Below, piece after piece: positions 8,095-17,224 of a DNA stretch of 64,000 nucleotides (position 1 is its first letter; each line of letters begins with the position of its first letter). The position numbers and the translations under genes are program-made. The stretch is from Actinoplanes couchii (GTDB lineage: Bacteria; Actinomycetota; Actinomycetes; Mycobacteriales; Micromonosporaceae), in assembly GCF_016862075.1 (NCBI RefSeq), contig NZ_BOMG01000042.1:339850-403849 (forward strand), given 5' to 3'. The notes under the pieces are model-generated. The model had not been told where the DNA came from and made no database searches. It worked only from the letters and a program-made list of their open reading frames with translations.

Positions 8095-9519
8095 TTGAGA
8101 ACCAGCACCGACACGAGGCCGCCGACGGTCGTCAAACGCCCCGACCTCGTCGTCGCGATCCTGGCGTTCGCCGGCATCGTCGTCGCGGTCATGCAGACCG
8201 TGGTCATCCCGATCGTCCCCGAACTGCCCCGGCTGCTGAACGCCGAAGCCGCCGACACCGCCTGGGCGATCACCGCCACTCTGCTGGCCGCCGCCGTCGC
8301 CACCCCGGTCGTCGGCCGGCTCGGCGACATGTACGGCAAACGCCGCATGCTCCTGCTCAGCCTCGCCCTGATGCTGGCCGGCTCGCTGGTCTGCGCGGTC
8401 AGCTACTCGCTGGTCCCGTTCATCGCCGGCCGTGTCCTGCAGGGCCTCGCCGCCGGAGTCATCCCGCTCGGCATCAGCATCATGCGCGACGAGTTGCCCG
8501 CCGAACGTCTCGGCGCCGCCACCGCCCTGATGAGCGCCTCTCTCGGCGTCGGCGGCGCGGTAGGCCTGCCGCTGGCCGCGTTCGTTGCCGAGAACGTCGA
8601 CTGGCACGCCCTGTTCTGGGCCTCTGCCGTGCTCGGTGCGATCGCCGTGACCCTGGTGTCGACCCTGGTCCCGGAGTCGTCCCGGCGCACCGGCGGCCAC
8701 TTCGACCTGATCGGCGCCATCGGCCTGTCCGCGGCGCTGACCAGCATGCTGCTCGCCGTCTCCAAGGGCGCCACCTGGGGCTGGGGCAGCGGCCTGACCA
8801 TCGGCCTGTTCACCGCCGCCGCGGTGATCTTCCTGCTCTGGGGCTTCTACGAGCTGCGCAGCGGCAACCCGCTGGTGGATCTGCGGACCACCGCCCGCCC
8901 ACAGGTGCTGTTCACCAACCTGGCCGCGCTGGCCCTGGGCGTGTCGATGTTCGCCGCCCAGTTGATCGTCCCGCAGTTGGTGCAACTACCTGCCGAGACC
9001 GGGTACGGGTTGGGCCGCTCGCTGCTCACCGTGGGCCTCGTCCTGGCCCCGCAGGGCTTGGTCGTGATGGTGATCGCCCCACTGTCGGCCCGGGTGTCCG
9101 CGGCCTTCGGCCCGAAGACCACCCTGATGATCGGCGCGGCCGTGGTGGCCGCGGGTTACAGCCTGAACCTGGTGCTGATGAGCGAGCTCTGGCACCTCGT
9201 CCTGGTCACCTGCATCATCGGGGCCGGCATCGGTTTCGCGTACGGCGCGCTGCCCCTGCTGGTGATGGCCGGCGTCCCGGTCACCGAGACCGCCGCGGCC
9301 AACGCCCTCAACACGCTGGTCCGCTCGATCGGCGGCTCGATCGCCAGCGCGGTGGCCGGCGTGGTCCTGGCCCAGATGACCATGACCCTGGGCGGACACG
9401 CCCTACCCACCGAGAACGCCTTCCGAATCCTGATGGCCCTCGGCGCCGGAGCCGCCCTGCTCACCCTCCTGTTCACCGCTTTCCTGCCCCGCAGTCGGGC
9501 CAAGCGAGCCGCCCACTGA
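8095..9519 (+). CDS. DHA2-type MFS drug exporter (14 TM)
   Basis: A 474-residue integral membrane proton antiporter. About fourteen hydrophobic segments are visible, with the MFS motif A loop GRLGDMYGKRR after TM2 and the DHA2/DHA1 antiporter motif C-like region GVGGAVGLPLAAF in TM5. The start is TTG at 8095 with GCGGGGG about 8 bases upstream; the nearby ATG at 8079 is in the wrong frame. It diverges from the TetR gene and shares its operator sequence with the P450 operon, pointing to export of the P450 substrate or product. A second, clearly related exporter is encoded at 42812-44254. Confidence 0.9.
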   Translation: MRTSTDTRPPTVVKRPDLVVAILAFAGIVVAVMQTVVIPIVPELPRLLNAEAADTAWAITATLLAAAVATPVVGRLGDMYGKRRMLLLSLALMLAGSLVCAVSYSLVPFIAGRVLQGLAAGVIPLGISIMRDELPAERLGAATALMSASLGVGGAVGLPLAAFVAENVDWHALFWASAVLGAIAVTLVSTLVPESSRRTGGHFDLIGAIGLSAALTSMLLAVSKGATWGWGSGLTIGLFTAAAVIFLLWGFYELRSGNPLVDLRTTARPQVLFTNLAALALGVSMFAAQLIVPQLVQLPAETGYGLGRSLLTVGLVLAPQGLVVMVIAPLSARVSAAFGPKTTLMIGAAVVAAGYSLNLVLMSELWHLVLVTCIIGAGIGFAYGALPLLVMAGVPVTETAAANALNTLVRSIGGSIASAVAGVVLAQMTMTLGGHALPTENAFRILMALGAGAALLTLLFTAFLPRSRAKRAAH

Positions 9520-9558
9520 CACCACACCCGGACGGCTGGCCAGATCGGGAACTTCACA

Positions 9559-9590
9559 CCGGTCGTGCCGACATTGAGCGGTACGACCGG
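9559..9590. terminator. Bidirectional hairpin between convergent genes
   Basis: CCGGTCGT-G-CCG, loop ACATTGAG, CGG-T-ACGACCGG: a 12-pair stem with one G-U (or mismatch) and an 8-base loop, placed 40 bases after the exporter stop and 55 bases after the end of the convergent NTPase gene. There is no clear T-run, which is common for actinobacterial terminators. Confidence 0.6.
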
Positions 9591-9644
9591 GACAGTCATG
9601 GTTTCCGTCTTCTCATTCAGCGCCGTCCGTTCGTTGCCAGCCAT

Positions 9645-12110
9645 CTACATCAGGAAGTCCCAGGATTCCGTCAGGGAGTCCCACGGTTCCGCCGGGAACC
9701 CGCCGGCGTCGAGACCGTACTTCCGGATCTTGGCGGCGCTGACGCTGTCCCCGCCCCGTTCGCTCAGCCGAGCCAGATTGACGACGGCGTTGAGGTTGCC
9801 TCGATTGGCTGCCTCGCGGTAAAGGTGGGCAGCGCCGTCCAGGTCATCGGTAAGTTCCCGTCGTCGGGCCAACTGGCTCAACACGATCGGGTTCCCGCAG
9901 TCGGCGGCTTCGCGGGCTAGATCGACGGCATCCTGCAGGTCGCCGTGCTGCTCGATCTGCAGGGCGAGAGTGCCGAGGATGCCGGTGTGGCCACGTTCCG
10001 CGGCTTGCCGGGCGGCCGAGATCGCGGCTTCGAGGTCGCCGGCTCGCCGATCCTCGTCTATCTGTTTGATCAATATGCTGATGGCGGTTCTGTCGGCGGC
10101 CTGTCTGCGAAGCCGCGCGCCTTGGATGACGCCGATGTCCTGTACGGCAGCGGCCCGGGAACGGTCGATAGCCCGGGGGTTGAGGTCGGGTGCGCGATCG
10201 AGGTCGCCGGCACGTTCGCCCCGCTGGGCGGAGGTGCGACGGGTCGCAAGGTCGGATTCCGCGGCGGCACGGTCGAGGCGGACCGCAGTGTCTGAGTCGC
10301 CCGTCTCCGCGCTGAGTCGGGCCAGGGCGTACAGGGCTTGCGGGTCGCTACGGTCGGCGGCCTGGCGATAGAGCGAAGTGGCGTGCTGGAAGTCACCAGT
10401 TCGCTCCTGTGTGAAAGCCAGGAGATTGAGTGCATCGGTATTGCCGCGTGCGGCCGCGTACCGGCAGAGTTCCGCCGCGCTGTGTGGCGCGTCTGCCTGC
10501 CGTAGTAGCCGGAACAGCGCTCGGAAGGCTCCGAGGTTTCCCGTGCGGACGCTGGCACGGTAGAGGCTGAAGGCATTCTGGTACCGCCCTCTTTGTTCGG
10601 CCGCCCAGCCCAGGACCTGCAATGCGGTGGCGTCGCCGATCGTCGCGGATGCGGCTTGCCAGAAAGACAGGGGTGGATAACACCTGGCGCGAAGCTTGAT
10701 GCCGGTCTGCTCGATGTAGTCGGCCAGCCGATACATCAGTTCGCCAGGAAGTTCGGGTTCGCCGGGGCGAGGTCTTACTAGGGTCAACAGCCCCCGGGTG
10801 CCGTTGCAAGCCTCGGCAGCATACGTCAGTGCGTGTTCGAGCCATGCGGGCCTGAGTTGGTCCCACTCGTCGTCGTCGAGGTAGCCCACGGCTGCAGTTT
10901 GCAGCAGCGTGTGAGGAATCACCGGAAGGAAGCCGAGCCTGCGGGTGTCGATCGCGACGTCCAGCAGGGCCCGGACGGCCGGCGGCGCCTTCTGATACCG
11001 ATCGAGCAGCTGAGGCGCTCCGGCCAGGTATTGAGTGATCCGACCGCACGTAGCGTGAATACCGGCATGACGTAGGCGCGGGTCGTCGTGCTTGTTCAGG
11101 TCCTCCAGGTCGGTTGTTGTGAAGGCCCCAGGGACGTCGATGTCGGTGCCGTCGAGCAGCTCCCGGGCCTGCCCGTGCGGATCGGCGAGTCCGTCCTCGA
11201 CCGGCCGCGTCCTCAACATCGTCCAATGCTCCGGCCACATCGTCGCCAGAATCAGTATCGGACTCCGTAACCGATCGGTGAGCAACGTGCGCAGGCCGGC
11301 CGTGACCCGTTCGCCGAGACGATGGTCTGACGGCGCAAGGTAGAGTTGAGCCTCATTCAACCAGACGATGCAGTACGCGCCGACCTCGCTCATCTGCTCC
11401 GCGGCTGCCTCGGACCGGCTCGGATCGTACGGATGCCAGACCCGCCAACGGCCGGGCTGCTGCCGTTCGATGTATTGCACCAGTTCCCAACAGGCCCGGG
11501 TCTTGCCCGTCGAAGAACTGCCCACCATGGTGATCATCTGGCTGGAACCGTTGAGCGCTTGATCGGCGATGGCACGCATCTGCCGATCATGGGGGCGTTC
11601 GACGTAGCCGGGCAGAGGCGGCAGCCGGCTCCGGCCGGCGGAGGCGTCGATTACCCGGTGTACCTCGAGAGTGAACGGATCACACGTGCTGATGGGCCAC
11701 CCGAGCCGCGTTGGTGCGTCATCGGGGAATGTCGATGGTGTGGGTGCGGCTGCCAGCCAGGCAGCAACCCACAGCTCGCGGACTCTGGCCGACACGGAAG
11801 CGGTGTCCGTCCGGCCCGCCTCTCGGGCCAACGCGATCGCGATCGTGATGCAGTCTCGTTTCGTCGCCAATGAATCACCACTGATGACTTTGCCGATCAC
11901 GTCCTTCTTCGGCGCTGCCAGAAGGCTGTCATCGGCGGCGATCGCGTTGGCGAGCTCGTCCAGGCGGGGGCAGTCGGCCTCGGCGTAGAGGTGATAGATC
12001 ACGTCACGGAGTTCACGGCTCGGTCCGGCGGCCAGCGCAATACGTTCCACCGGGCGGCTGCTCGACGGAAGTGGTCTGTTCTCGTCGGTACTCATCCTGT
12101 AGTCAAGCAT
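9645..12110 (-). CDS. STAND-like P-loop NTPase with N-terminal HTH-like region and C-terminal TPR/SLR repeats
   Basis: An 821-residue cytoplasmic protein. Residues about 30-120 resemble the HTH-like N-terminal region of large actinobacterial regulators (LDELANAIAAD, LATKRDCITIAIALA). A Walker A motif GSSSTGKT is at 197-204 and a Walker B-like strand with an acidic end (YCIVWLNEAQLYL) is near 245-257. From about residue 495 to the end are tetratricopeptide/Sel1-like repeats (for example DFQHATSLYRQAADR and DLDGAAHLYREAANR); the part around 610-670 is degenerate. This architecture fits signal-transduction NTPases that detect a ligand through the repeats; some relatives act in immunity. The start is uncertain: ATG 12110 or 12095. 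Function not known. Confidence 0.75.
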   Translation of the reverse strand: MLDYRMSTDENRPLPSSSRPVERIALAAGPSRELRDVIYHLYAEADCPRLDELANAIAADDSLLAAPKKDVIGKVISGDSLATKRDCITIAIALAREAGRTDTASVSARVRELWVAAWLAAAPTPSTFPDDAPTRLGWPISTCDPFTLEVHRVIDASAGRSRLPPLPGYVERPHDRQMRAIADQALNGSSQMITMVGSSSTGKTRACWELVQYIERQQPGRWRVWHPYDPSRSEAAAEQMSEVGAYCIVWLNEAQLYLAPSDHRLGERVTAGLRTLLTDRLRSPILILATMWPEHWTMLRTRPVEDGLADPHGQARELLDGTDIDVPGAFTTTDLEDLNKHDDPRLRHAGIHATCGRITQYLAGAPQLLDRYQKAPPAVRALLDVAIDTRRLGFLPVIPHTLLQTAAVGYLDDDEWDQLRPAWLEHALTYAAEACNGTRGLLTLVRPRPGEPELPGELMYRLADYIEQTGIKLRARCYPPLSFWQAASATIGDATALQVLGWAAEQRGRYQNAFSLYRASVRTGNLGAFRALFRLLRQADAPHSAAELCRYAAARGNTDALNLLAFTQERTGDFQHATSLYRQAADRSDPQALYALARLSAETGDSDTAVRLDRAAAESDLATRRTSAQRGERAGDLDRAPDLNPRAIDRSRAAAVQDIGVIQGARLRRQAADRTAISILIKQIDEDRRAGDLEAAISAARQAAERGHTGILGTLALQIEQHGDLQDAVDLAREAADCGNPIVLSQLARRRELTDDLDGAAHLYREAANRGNLNAVVNLARLSERGGDSVSAAKIRKYGLDAGGFPAEPWDSLTESWDFLM

Positions 12111-12238
12111 CGCTCAGGGTGTTGATATAGACACTCATCGGCACTGATCGGGTTTGAGTTTCAGCCTCCGGCACCGGCCTCATGGTGAGTTCGAGCCGGT
12201 CGGCTCGTATCCGTCTCCGTGGTGAAGGGGCGAACGCC

Positions 12239-12409
12239 ATGATCCAGAACCTTCAGGTCGATGACGTCGACAATTCGAAGAGCCGAAGCCGTGTCGGTTA
12301 CCGACTCTTCGCGATGACGAACCGGATCGCTCTCGCGGCAGTCACCGGCTTGGCGTCAGGCCTGATGCGTGCCGCGGTCGACTGGCTACTTCAGGTGCTG
12401 GGCTCCTGA
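12239..12409 (+). CDS. Small hydrophobic hypothetical protein
   Basis: A 56-residue ORF beginning MIQNLQVDDVDNSKSRSR with a good GAAGGGG ribosome site 8 bases before the ATG. After a charged N-terminus, residues about 29-54 (IALAAVTGLASGLMRAAVDW...) form one hydrophobic or amphipathic helix that could lie on or cross the membrane. It diverges from the STAND NTPase gene, with 128 bases between. I do not recognise the family. The ribosome site and codon pattern make it more likely real than not, but there is no homology evidence. Confidence 0.5.
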   Translation: MIQNLQVDDVDNSKSRSRVGYRLFAMTNRIALAAVTGLASGLMRAAVDWLLQVLGS

Positions 12410-12411
12410 GC

Positions 12412-12570
12412 ATGGTTGAGCCCGAGCGGCGACGCTTCGCATGGTGGCGGCGTCGCAACGAGAGCATGCCGACGCTCGCCCTTTTCGACGGTGCTGCTGG
12501 CATGCCGAAGGCAGAGTCGACGCATCCGTCATGCTCATCAACAAACCGTGGGACACCGCAGCCGGTGTGA
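12412..12570 (+). CDS. Possible small basic/polar ORF downstream of the hydrophobic peptide
   Basis: A 52-residue ORF starting two bases after the preceding stop (TGAGCATG), so translation by coupling is possible. It begins MVEPERRRFAWWRRRNES, a strongly basic and tryptophan-rich segment, and ends in a Ser/Thr/Pro-rich tail. No ribosome site of its own is seen and the family is not recognised. It may be spurious. It ends 33 bases before the end of the convergent ATPase gene. Confidence 0.25.
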   Translation: MVEPERRRFAWWRRRNESMPTLALFDGAAGMPKAESTHPSCSSTNRGTPQPV

Positions 12571-12603
12571 TCGTCGTCGGTGACGACCTTCTCCTCGCGA
12601 TCC

Positions 12604-14643
12604 TCAATCTTGTGGGCGGTGATGGACACTGAGTCGTTCCTGGTCCCACAGCCAGGAGGCGATCCGGGTGACGGCCTTGTCGCGGTGGCGGCGGTAGGTG
12701 TTGAAGGACAGATGCAGGGTGGCGGCGACCCGTTCCTGGGTGGCCGCCGGGCGCAGGAACGTGCGCTCGACCAGTTCGTGCAGCTCCGGGGAGAGCGTCG
12801 CCGCGGCCTCGCCGAGCAACTCCCGCAACGCCTCGGCCGGGGTGGTGCCGGACCGCTGCCGGACCAGGCGGGACCGGGTCAGCGGGTTGTGGCGCAGAAC
12901 CTCCGGGGCGTGCAGGTCGCGTAGCGCCGACCGGACCGCGGCGGCGAAATCACTTTCGGACAGGATCGGCTCGCCGTGATCAGCGTTGGCGGGGCGGACC
13001 GGGGCGCCGAGCTGCCGGGCGTGCAACAGGGCCACCATCTCGGCGAAACCGGTGCGGCGCCAGTCGTGGGCGAACACCGGATACGTCACCCCGCCGACCT
13101 CGTAGTCGCCGGCCGTCCAGAAGTCCAGCAGTTCCATCACCGGGGTCCACAGTTCCGCGTCCTGGAACGCGCCGACCAGCGTCCACGCCGTGTCGTCGTC
13201 GATCAGCATGATGTCCAGCATCTGGCAGGCCATGAACAACGTCAGTGACGGCGACGGGCCCTGCCCGCACTCGGCGTCGACGAAAAAACGCCATGCCCGC
13301 ACCCGCTCGCCCGGCCGCGGTGGACCGTTTTTGGACGCGTACCCGAAAAGGGTGTCGGCTCCTGGATCCACCCCCAGATCACTTTCGGTCAGGTCGAGGC
13401 GGGCGGCGAAGCCCCGCACCGCACCGTCGGCGGTCCGGAAGACCCGGAAACCCTGCGGGCGGCGATCCAGCCAGTACGCGCACAGCTCGGCCTGCCGGTC
13501 GCCCTGCCATCGGCGGGTCATGCCGACGATCGCGGCCCGGTCGCCGTCGGCCGGGCGGTCCGGCCAGATGCCCATCACCGGTGGCAGCGAGCGCAGCGCG
13601 GTCAACGGCGACCGCGCCCCGTTGAGAACGACCGCCAGCACCACCAGCTGCATCCGGTCCTGTTCGCCGGGGGTGGCCAGGATCCGGTCCCGCACCGCGT
13701 GGAGTTTGCGCCGGTACAGCTCGGCGAACCGGTCCGGATCCCGCCAGCGCAGATCGGCGTTGAGGGCGTCGCGGACCACGTCGTGCGGGTACAGCCCGTA
13801 CGGGCTCTCGTCGACGAACGGCCGCGCCCGCAACCAGGCGAAAACGTCCCCGGCGTCCCCGCCGACCACCGGGCGCAGCAGATCCTCGGTGGTCACCGGC
13901 ATCTGCGCGCACATCTCCAGAGCGGCCCGGTGCCGTGGGCTCGGCGCTTCGTCGATCATCCGGCCGAGCAGCACACCCACCACATCGGGCAGATCACCCA
14001 GCGTGTCCGGGACAGTGCCGCGCCGGACCGCGTCGACGATCATCGACAGGGTCAGCGGGTGACCGCGACTGATCATCAGCAGCCGCTCGTGCGCCGTCGC
14101 CGGCACACCCTGCGCGCCCAGGTAGGCCCGGCCGTCGTCGTCCGGCAGGTTGCCCAGCGTCACCACCCGGGTCAGCGCCCGCCAGGCCGGATCGGCACGC
14201 CAGGCCGGTCCCGGCGGTTGCCGCCCGGCGATCACCACCAGGCAGTCGCCCGGCAGCGACGGCAGATACTGCTCGCGGATCCAGTCGTCGACCGGTTCCA
14301 GCAGTTCATAGGTGTCGATCAGCAGCACCCCGGCGGCCGGCGTCGGCAGCATCTGCGGCACGTGGGCCAGATGCCGGGCATCGGCCCGGGTCACGTCCGC
14401 GCCCTGCTCGGCGGCGACCTCGGCGAACACGTCGAGCAGCGCGCTCTTGCCGACCCCGCCCGGCCCGTGCACGAACAGCACCCCGGCCTCACCGGGCTTG
14501 TGCGACAGCATCCCGGGCGCGCCAGGGTTGTGTAACCGCGCCCCGGGCGCGCCGAGTGCCGCCCGGAACATCGCGACCTCAGCCGCGCGCCCGGTGAACG
14601 AACGCCGCCGGATCGCGCGCAGTGTCTCCCGAAGCGATGTCAC
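12604..14643 (-). CDS. AAA/STAND ATP-binding protein with C-terminal HTH
   Basis: A 679-residue protein with Walker A GPGGVGKS (60-67) and Walker B GVLLIDTYELLEP (about 105-117). The winged-helix part (about 270-340) contains SPYGLYPHDVVRDALN. The middle is helical with no recognised repeat. Near residues 635-665 is a sigma-4/LuxR-like helix-turn-helix (QERVAATLHLSFNTYRRHRD) and then a short tail. This is the general plan of STAND-type ATP-dependent regulators that oligomerise on ligand binding. Before the P-loop is a short imperfect repeat (GAPGARLHN, PGAPGMLSHKPGEAG) encoded by two copies of CCCGGGCGCGCC. The target genes are unknown; the divergent neighbour is the cyclase gene. Confidence 0.78.
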   Translation of the reverse strand: MTSLRETLRAIRRRSFTGRAAEVAMFRAALGAPGARLHNPGAPGMLSHKPGEAGVLFVHGPGGVGKSALLDVFAEVAAEQGADVTRADARHLAHVPQMLPTPAAGVLLIDTYELLEPVDDWIREQYLPSLPGDCLVVIAGRQPPGPAWRADPAWRALTRVVTLGNLPDDDGRAYLGAQGVPATAHERLLMISRGHPLTLSMIVDAVRRGTVPDTLGDLPDVVGVLLGRMIDEAPSPRHRAALEMCAQMPVTTEDLLRPVVGGDAGDVFAWLRARPFVDESPYGLYPHDVVRDALNADLRWRDPDRFAELYRRKLHAVRDRILATPGEQDRMQLVVLAVVLNGARSPLTALRSLPPVMGIWPDRPADGDRAAIVGMTRRWQGDRQAELCAYWLDRRPQGFRVFRTADGAVRGFAARLDLTESDLGVDPGADTLFGYASKNGPPRPGERVRAWRFFVDAECGQGPSPSLTLFMACQMLDIMLIDDDTAWTLVGAFQDAELWTPVMELLDFWTAGDYEVGGVTYPVFAHDWRRTGFAEMVALLHARQLGAPVRPANADHGEPILSESDFAAAVRSALRDLHAPEVLRHNPLTRSRLVRQRSGTTPAEALRELLGEAAATLSPELHELVERTFLRPAATQERVAATLHLSFNTYRRHRDKAVTRIASWLWDQERLSVHHRPQD

Positions 14644-14719
14644 GCCCGAACCCTAATGGGCACCGGATGGGCACCGCGTGGGCTGTCCACCGGGCCGTAC
14701 CGCGACGACCATCCATGGC

Positions 14720-15586
14720 ATGACAGATTTTCCGGACAACTGGGGCCGCTGGGGCGACACCGACCAGCTCGGCGCGGTCAACCTGATCACCGACGAGGCA
14801 CGGGCCCGCGGGGCCGCCGAGGCGCGTACCGGGTGGACGGTGTCGCTGGCCCGGGTCACCACACCGTTTCCGCTGACCGGCGGCCCGATGGCGCAGGCCA
14901 CCGCGCCGACCACCGCCGTACAGACGATCATGCAGTTCACCGGGTTCGGCGCGCCTGCGATGGGCGAGGTGATGGTGATGACCACCCACCATCCGGAGGT
15001 GACCCATCTGGACGGTCTCGGCCACTGGGTCGAGGGCGGCCGGGTCTACCCCGGGGTCGACGTCGCGGACAGTTCCGGCCCGACCGGGGTCCGGCACGGC
15101 GCCGCCGACGTCTACGGCAACGGCATCCTCACTCGCGGCGTGCTGCTCGACCTGGTACCCGGCGGCCGCCTCGCCCCGGCAACAGCAGTGACCGGAAACG
15201 ATCTGGACGAGGCGGCGGCCCGCGCCGGGATCGAGGTACTGCCCGGTGACGCGCTGACGGTGCGCGGCGGCTGGGACCGGGCGACCGCGGAACCACCGCT
15301 GCCCGGCATGACCGCGAGCGCCGTCCAATGGATGCACGACAAAGGCATCTCCGTGTACGCCGGTGACGTCGGCGACGCGATGCCACCCCTGCCGGGGGAG
15401 TTCCCGGGCGCCCTGCACCGGCTCGGCCTGGGCAAACTGGCGATCCCGCTGATCGACGCCCCGGCGCTGGAGGACCTGGCCGCCACCTGCGAGCGACTGG
15501 ACCGCTGGACGTTCCAGTTCGTGCTGGCGGCGCCCCGGATCGCCGGCACCACCGGCCTGCCAGTCAATCCACTCGCGGTCTTCTAA
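14720..15586 (+). CDS. Cyclase-family metal-dependent hydrolase (kynurenine formamidase superfamily)
   Basis: A 288-residue protein of the cyclase family (Pfam Cyclase), beginning MTDFPDNWGRWGDTDQLGAV. The metal-binding signature is HLDGLGHW, the H-x-[GD]-x-x-x-H form, at about residues 97-104. Later strings IEVLPGDALTVRGGW and SVYAGDVGDAMP fit the family core. Members hydrolyse formyl-kynurenine or other amide/cyclic substrates; the substrate here is unknown. The ATG at 14720 is preferred over an upstream one at 14678 because homologous N-termini begin at MTDFPDNWGRW. Its stop overlaps by four bases with the convergent phospholipase D-like gene. Confidence 0.83.
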   Translation: MTDFPDNWGRWGDTDQLGAVNLITDEARARGAAEARTGWTVSLARVTTPFPLTGGPMAQATAPTTAVQTIMQFTGFGAPAMGEVMVMTTHHPEVTHLDGLGHWVEGGRVYPGVDVADSSGPTGVRHGAADVYGNGILTRGVLLDLVPGGRLAPATAVTGNDLDEAAARAGIEVLPGDALTVRGGWDRATAEPPLPGMTASAVQWMHDKGISVYAGDVGDAMPPLPGEFPGALHRLGLGKLAIPLIDAPALEDLAATCERLDRWTFQFVLAAPRIAGTTGLPVNPLAVF

Positions 15587-17169
15587 CGACGTTCCCGGCG
15601 CAGTACGGCGGGGGAGTAGCGGGCCGGGGTCAGCGCCCACTCCTCCGGGGCGAAACCCGCCGGCAGATCCGGTCGTCGCCAGGTCTCCGGCGGGTGCCCG
15701 GGCGGCAGCCACTCACGCCGCCAGATGCCCAGGGCGAGATCCAGATCGGTCAGGGCCGGGGTGAGCCGCTCGTCCAGGGTGGTACGCAGATGCTCGGCCC
15801 ACAACCGGACCCGCAGGTCACGGACCAGATCGCCGGTGGTGACGACGGTGGAGGTGATCTCGCTGTCGGTGCCGGCCATCGAGCGGCTGAAGAAGTTGGC
15901 CGAGCCGATGCAGGCGAACACGTCGTCGACCAGCATCAGCTTGGTGTGCACGGTCAGGTTGTCGACCCGGTACATCACCACGTTGCGGCGGGCGCCGGCC
16001 GGCAGCTTGTCCAGCACCCGGCGCCGCAGATCGTGCGTGACGACCGGACGTACCGCGCTGTCCCCGCCGTCAGCCGGATCCCGGCGACCGGAACCGACCA
16101 GGATCACCTTGACCCCGCGACAGGCCGCGGCTCGCAGGGCGCCGTACAGCTGGAACCGGGGGTCGCCGCCCGGGGCCTCGTGGAAGTACTGATCCTCGAG
16201 GTAGATGTAGCGTTCGGCGGCCCCGATCGCGGTGGCCATCGCGTGGTAGATCTCCTGGATACCGGCCCGAACCACGTTCGCCCGGCGCATCCGGCGCAGC
16301 CCCGGATGCCGGTAGAGCATCCACGGCCGGTACGACCGGACCACCTGCACCGCGATTTCTGCCACGGGGTGCTCAGGTTGTTCCGGCACCGATGGCAGGT
16401 CCCGCGGCGCGTCCAGTGGGTTGATTACCGCACGCTCACCGCCGGACAGGTTCCGGGTGACGATCCGGGGCGGCAGCGCGGCGGTGTTCTGCCACCGGAA
16501 CCGGAACGTCTCCCAGACCCGCACGGCGGCTGGCCCGTGCAACCGAGCCGCCGCATCATGCCACCCCCACCGGTGAAACCCGAGCCGCAGCCGCCGATGC
16601 GGAGAGTGGTCAAAACGAGAAGGCGAAAGATCCAGTCCGCCGACGTACGCGGTGAGCACCCCACCGTGGCGGAACACGACGAGCTTCTGGTGATTGGACC
16701 CGATCACCGGCCCCGACCAGTCCAGCAGCACCCGGTCAGCAAGCGGAGATCCGGCGGAGTCCCGGGTGGAGGGTTGCCAGGCGCGCAGGACACGAGCTGC
16801 AAGACTGTTGGCCCGAAACGGCCCGAACGGCAGCCAGGGAACCCCGCCGGAGATCTCCGCAGCGCTCAGCACGATCCGAACGTCAGCACCGTCCGCGGCT
16901 TTCTCGGCGAGCACGTCGGTGAACGGCCGATACCCGTCCTCCCCGGCGATCCGCCCACTGAGGTCAAGGTGCGGATCGGCTTGATACCCGGCGATGTAGA
17001 CGGCGTCCCCGGGCTGAAGCGCCGCAATGTGCCCGGCAAGCTCGGTGAAGTAGGTGACCCCGTCGATGATCGGCTCGAACCGGGAGTTCCCGACAAACGT
17101 AGGACACGCCTCGGTGGCAGGCGGCAGATAACGCCCGATCAGTTCCCCCAGCAACGAACCATGCGGCAT
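15583..17169 (-). CDS. Phospholipase D-like phosphodiesterase
   Basis: A 528-residue protein with two HKD half-sites. The first is SNHQKLVVFRHGG with a following GGLDLSPSRFD; the Asp of the canonical HxKx4D is replaced by Arg. The second is complete (VHTKLMLVDD, then GSANFFSRS). An N-terminal part (about 30-130) has the PLDc strand pattern GDAVYIAGYQAD and ADVRIVLSAAE. Such proteins cleave or transfer phosphatidyl or phosphodiester groups. No signal peptide or membrane segment is clear. It lies 56 bases downstream of the Z1 operon on the same strand, but the association with that system is only positional. The altered first motif may reduce or alter activity. Confidence 0.83.
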   Translation of the reverse strand: MPHGSLLGELIGRYLPPATEACPTFVGNSRFEPIIDGVTYFTELAGHIAALQPGDAVYIAGYQADPHLDLSGRIAGEDGYRPFTDVLAEKAADGADVRIVLSAAEISGGVPWLPFGPFRANSLAARVLRAWQPSTRDSAGSPLADRVLLDWSGPVIGSNHQKLVVFRHGGVLTAYVGGLDLSPSRFDHSPHRRLRLGFHRWGWHDAAARLHGPAAVRVWETFRFRWQNTAALPPRIVTRNLSGGERAVINPLDAPRDLPSVPEQPEHPVAEIAVQVVRSYRPWMLYRHPGLRRMRRANVVRAGIQEIYHAMATAIGAAERYIYLEDQYFHEAPGGDPRFQLYGALRAAACRGVKVILVGSGRRDPADGGDSAVRPVVTHDLRRRVLDKLPAGARRNVVMYRVDNLTVHTKLMLVDDVFACIGSANFFSRSMAGTDSEITSTVVTTGDLVRDLRVRLWAEHLRTTLDERLTPALTDLDLALGIWRREWLPPGHPPETWRRPDLPAGFAPEEWALTPARYSPAVLRRERR

Positions 17170-17224
17170 CCGCTGATCAAACCATCGCCCGCCTTGAGAG
17201 TCGCTACCGATACCGCAGCAGCCT

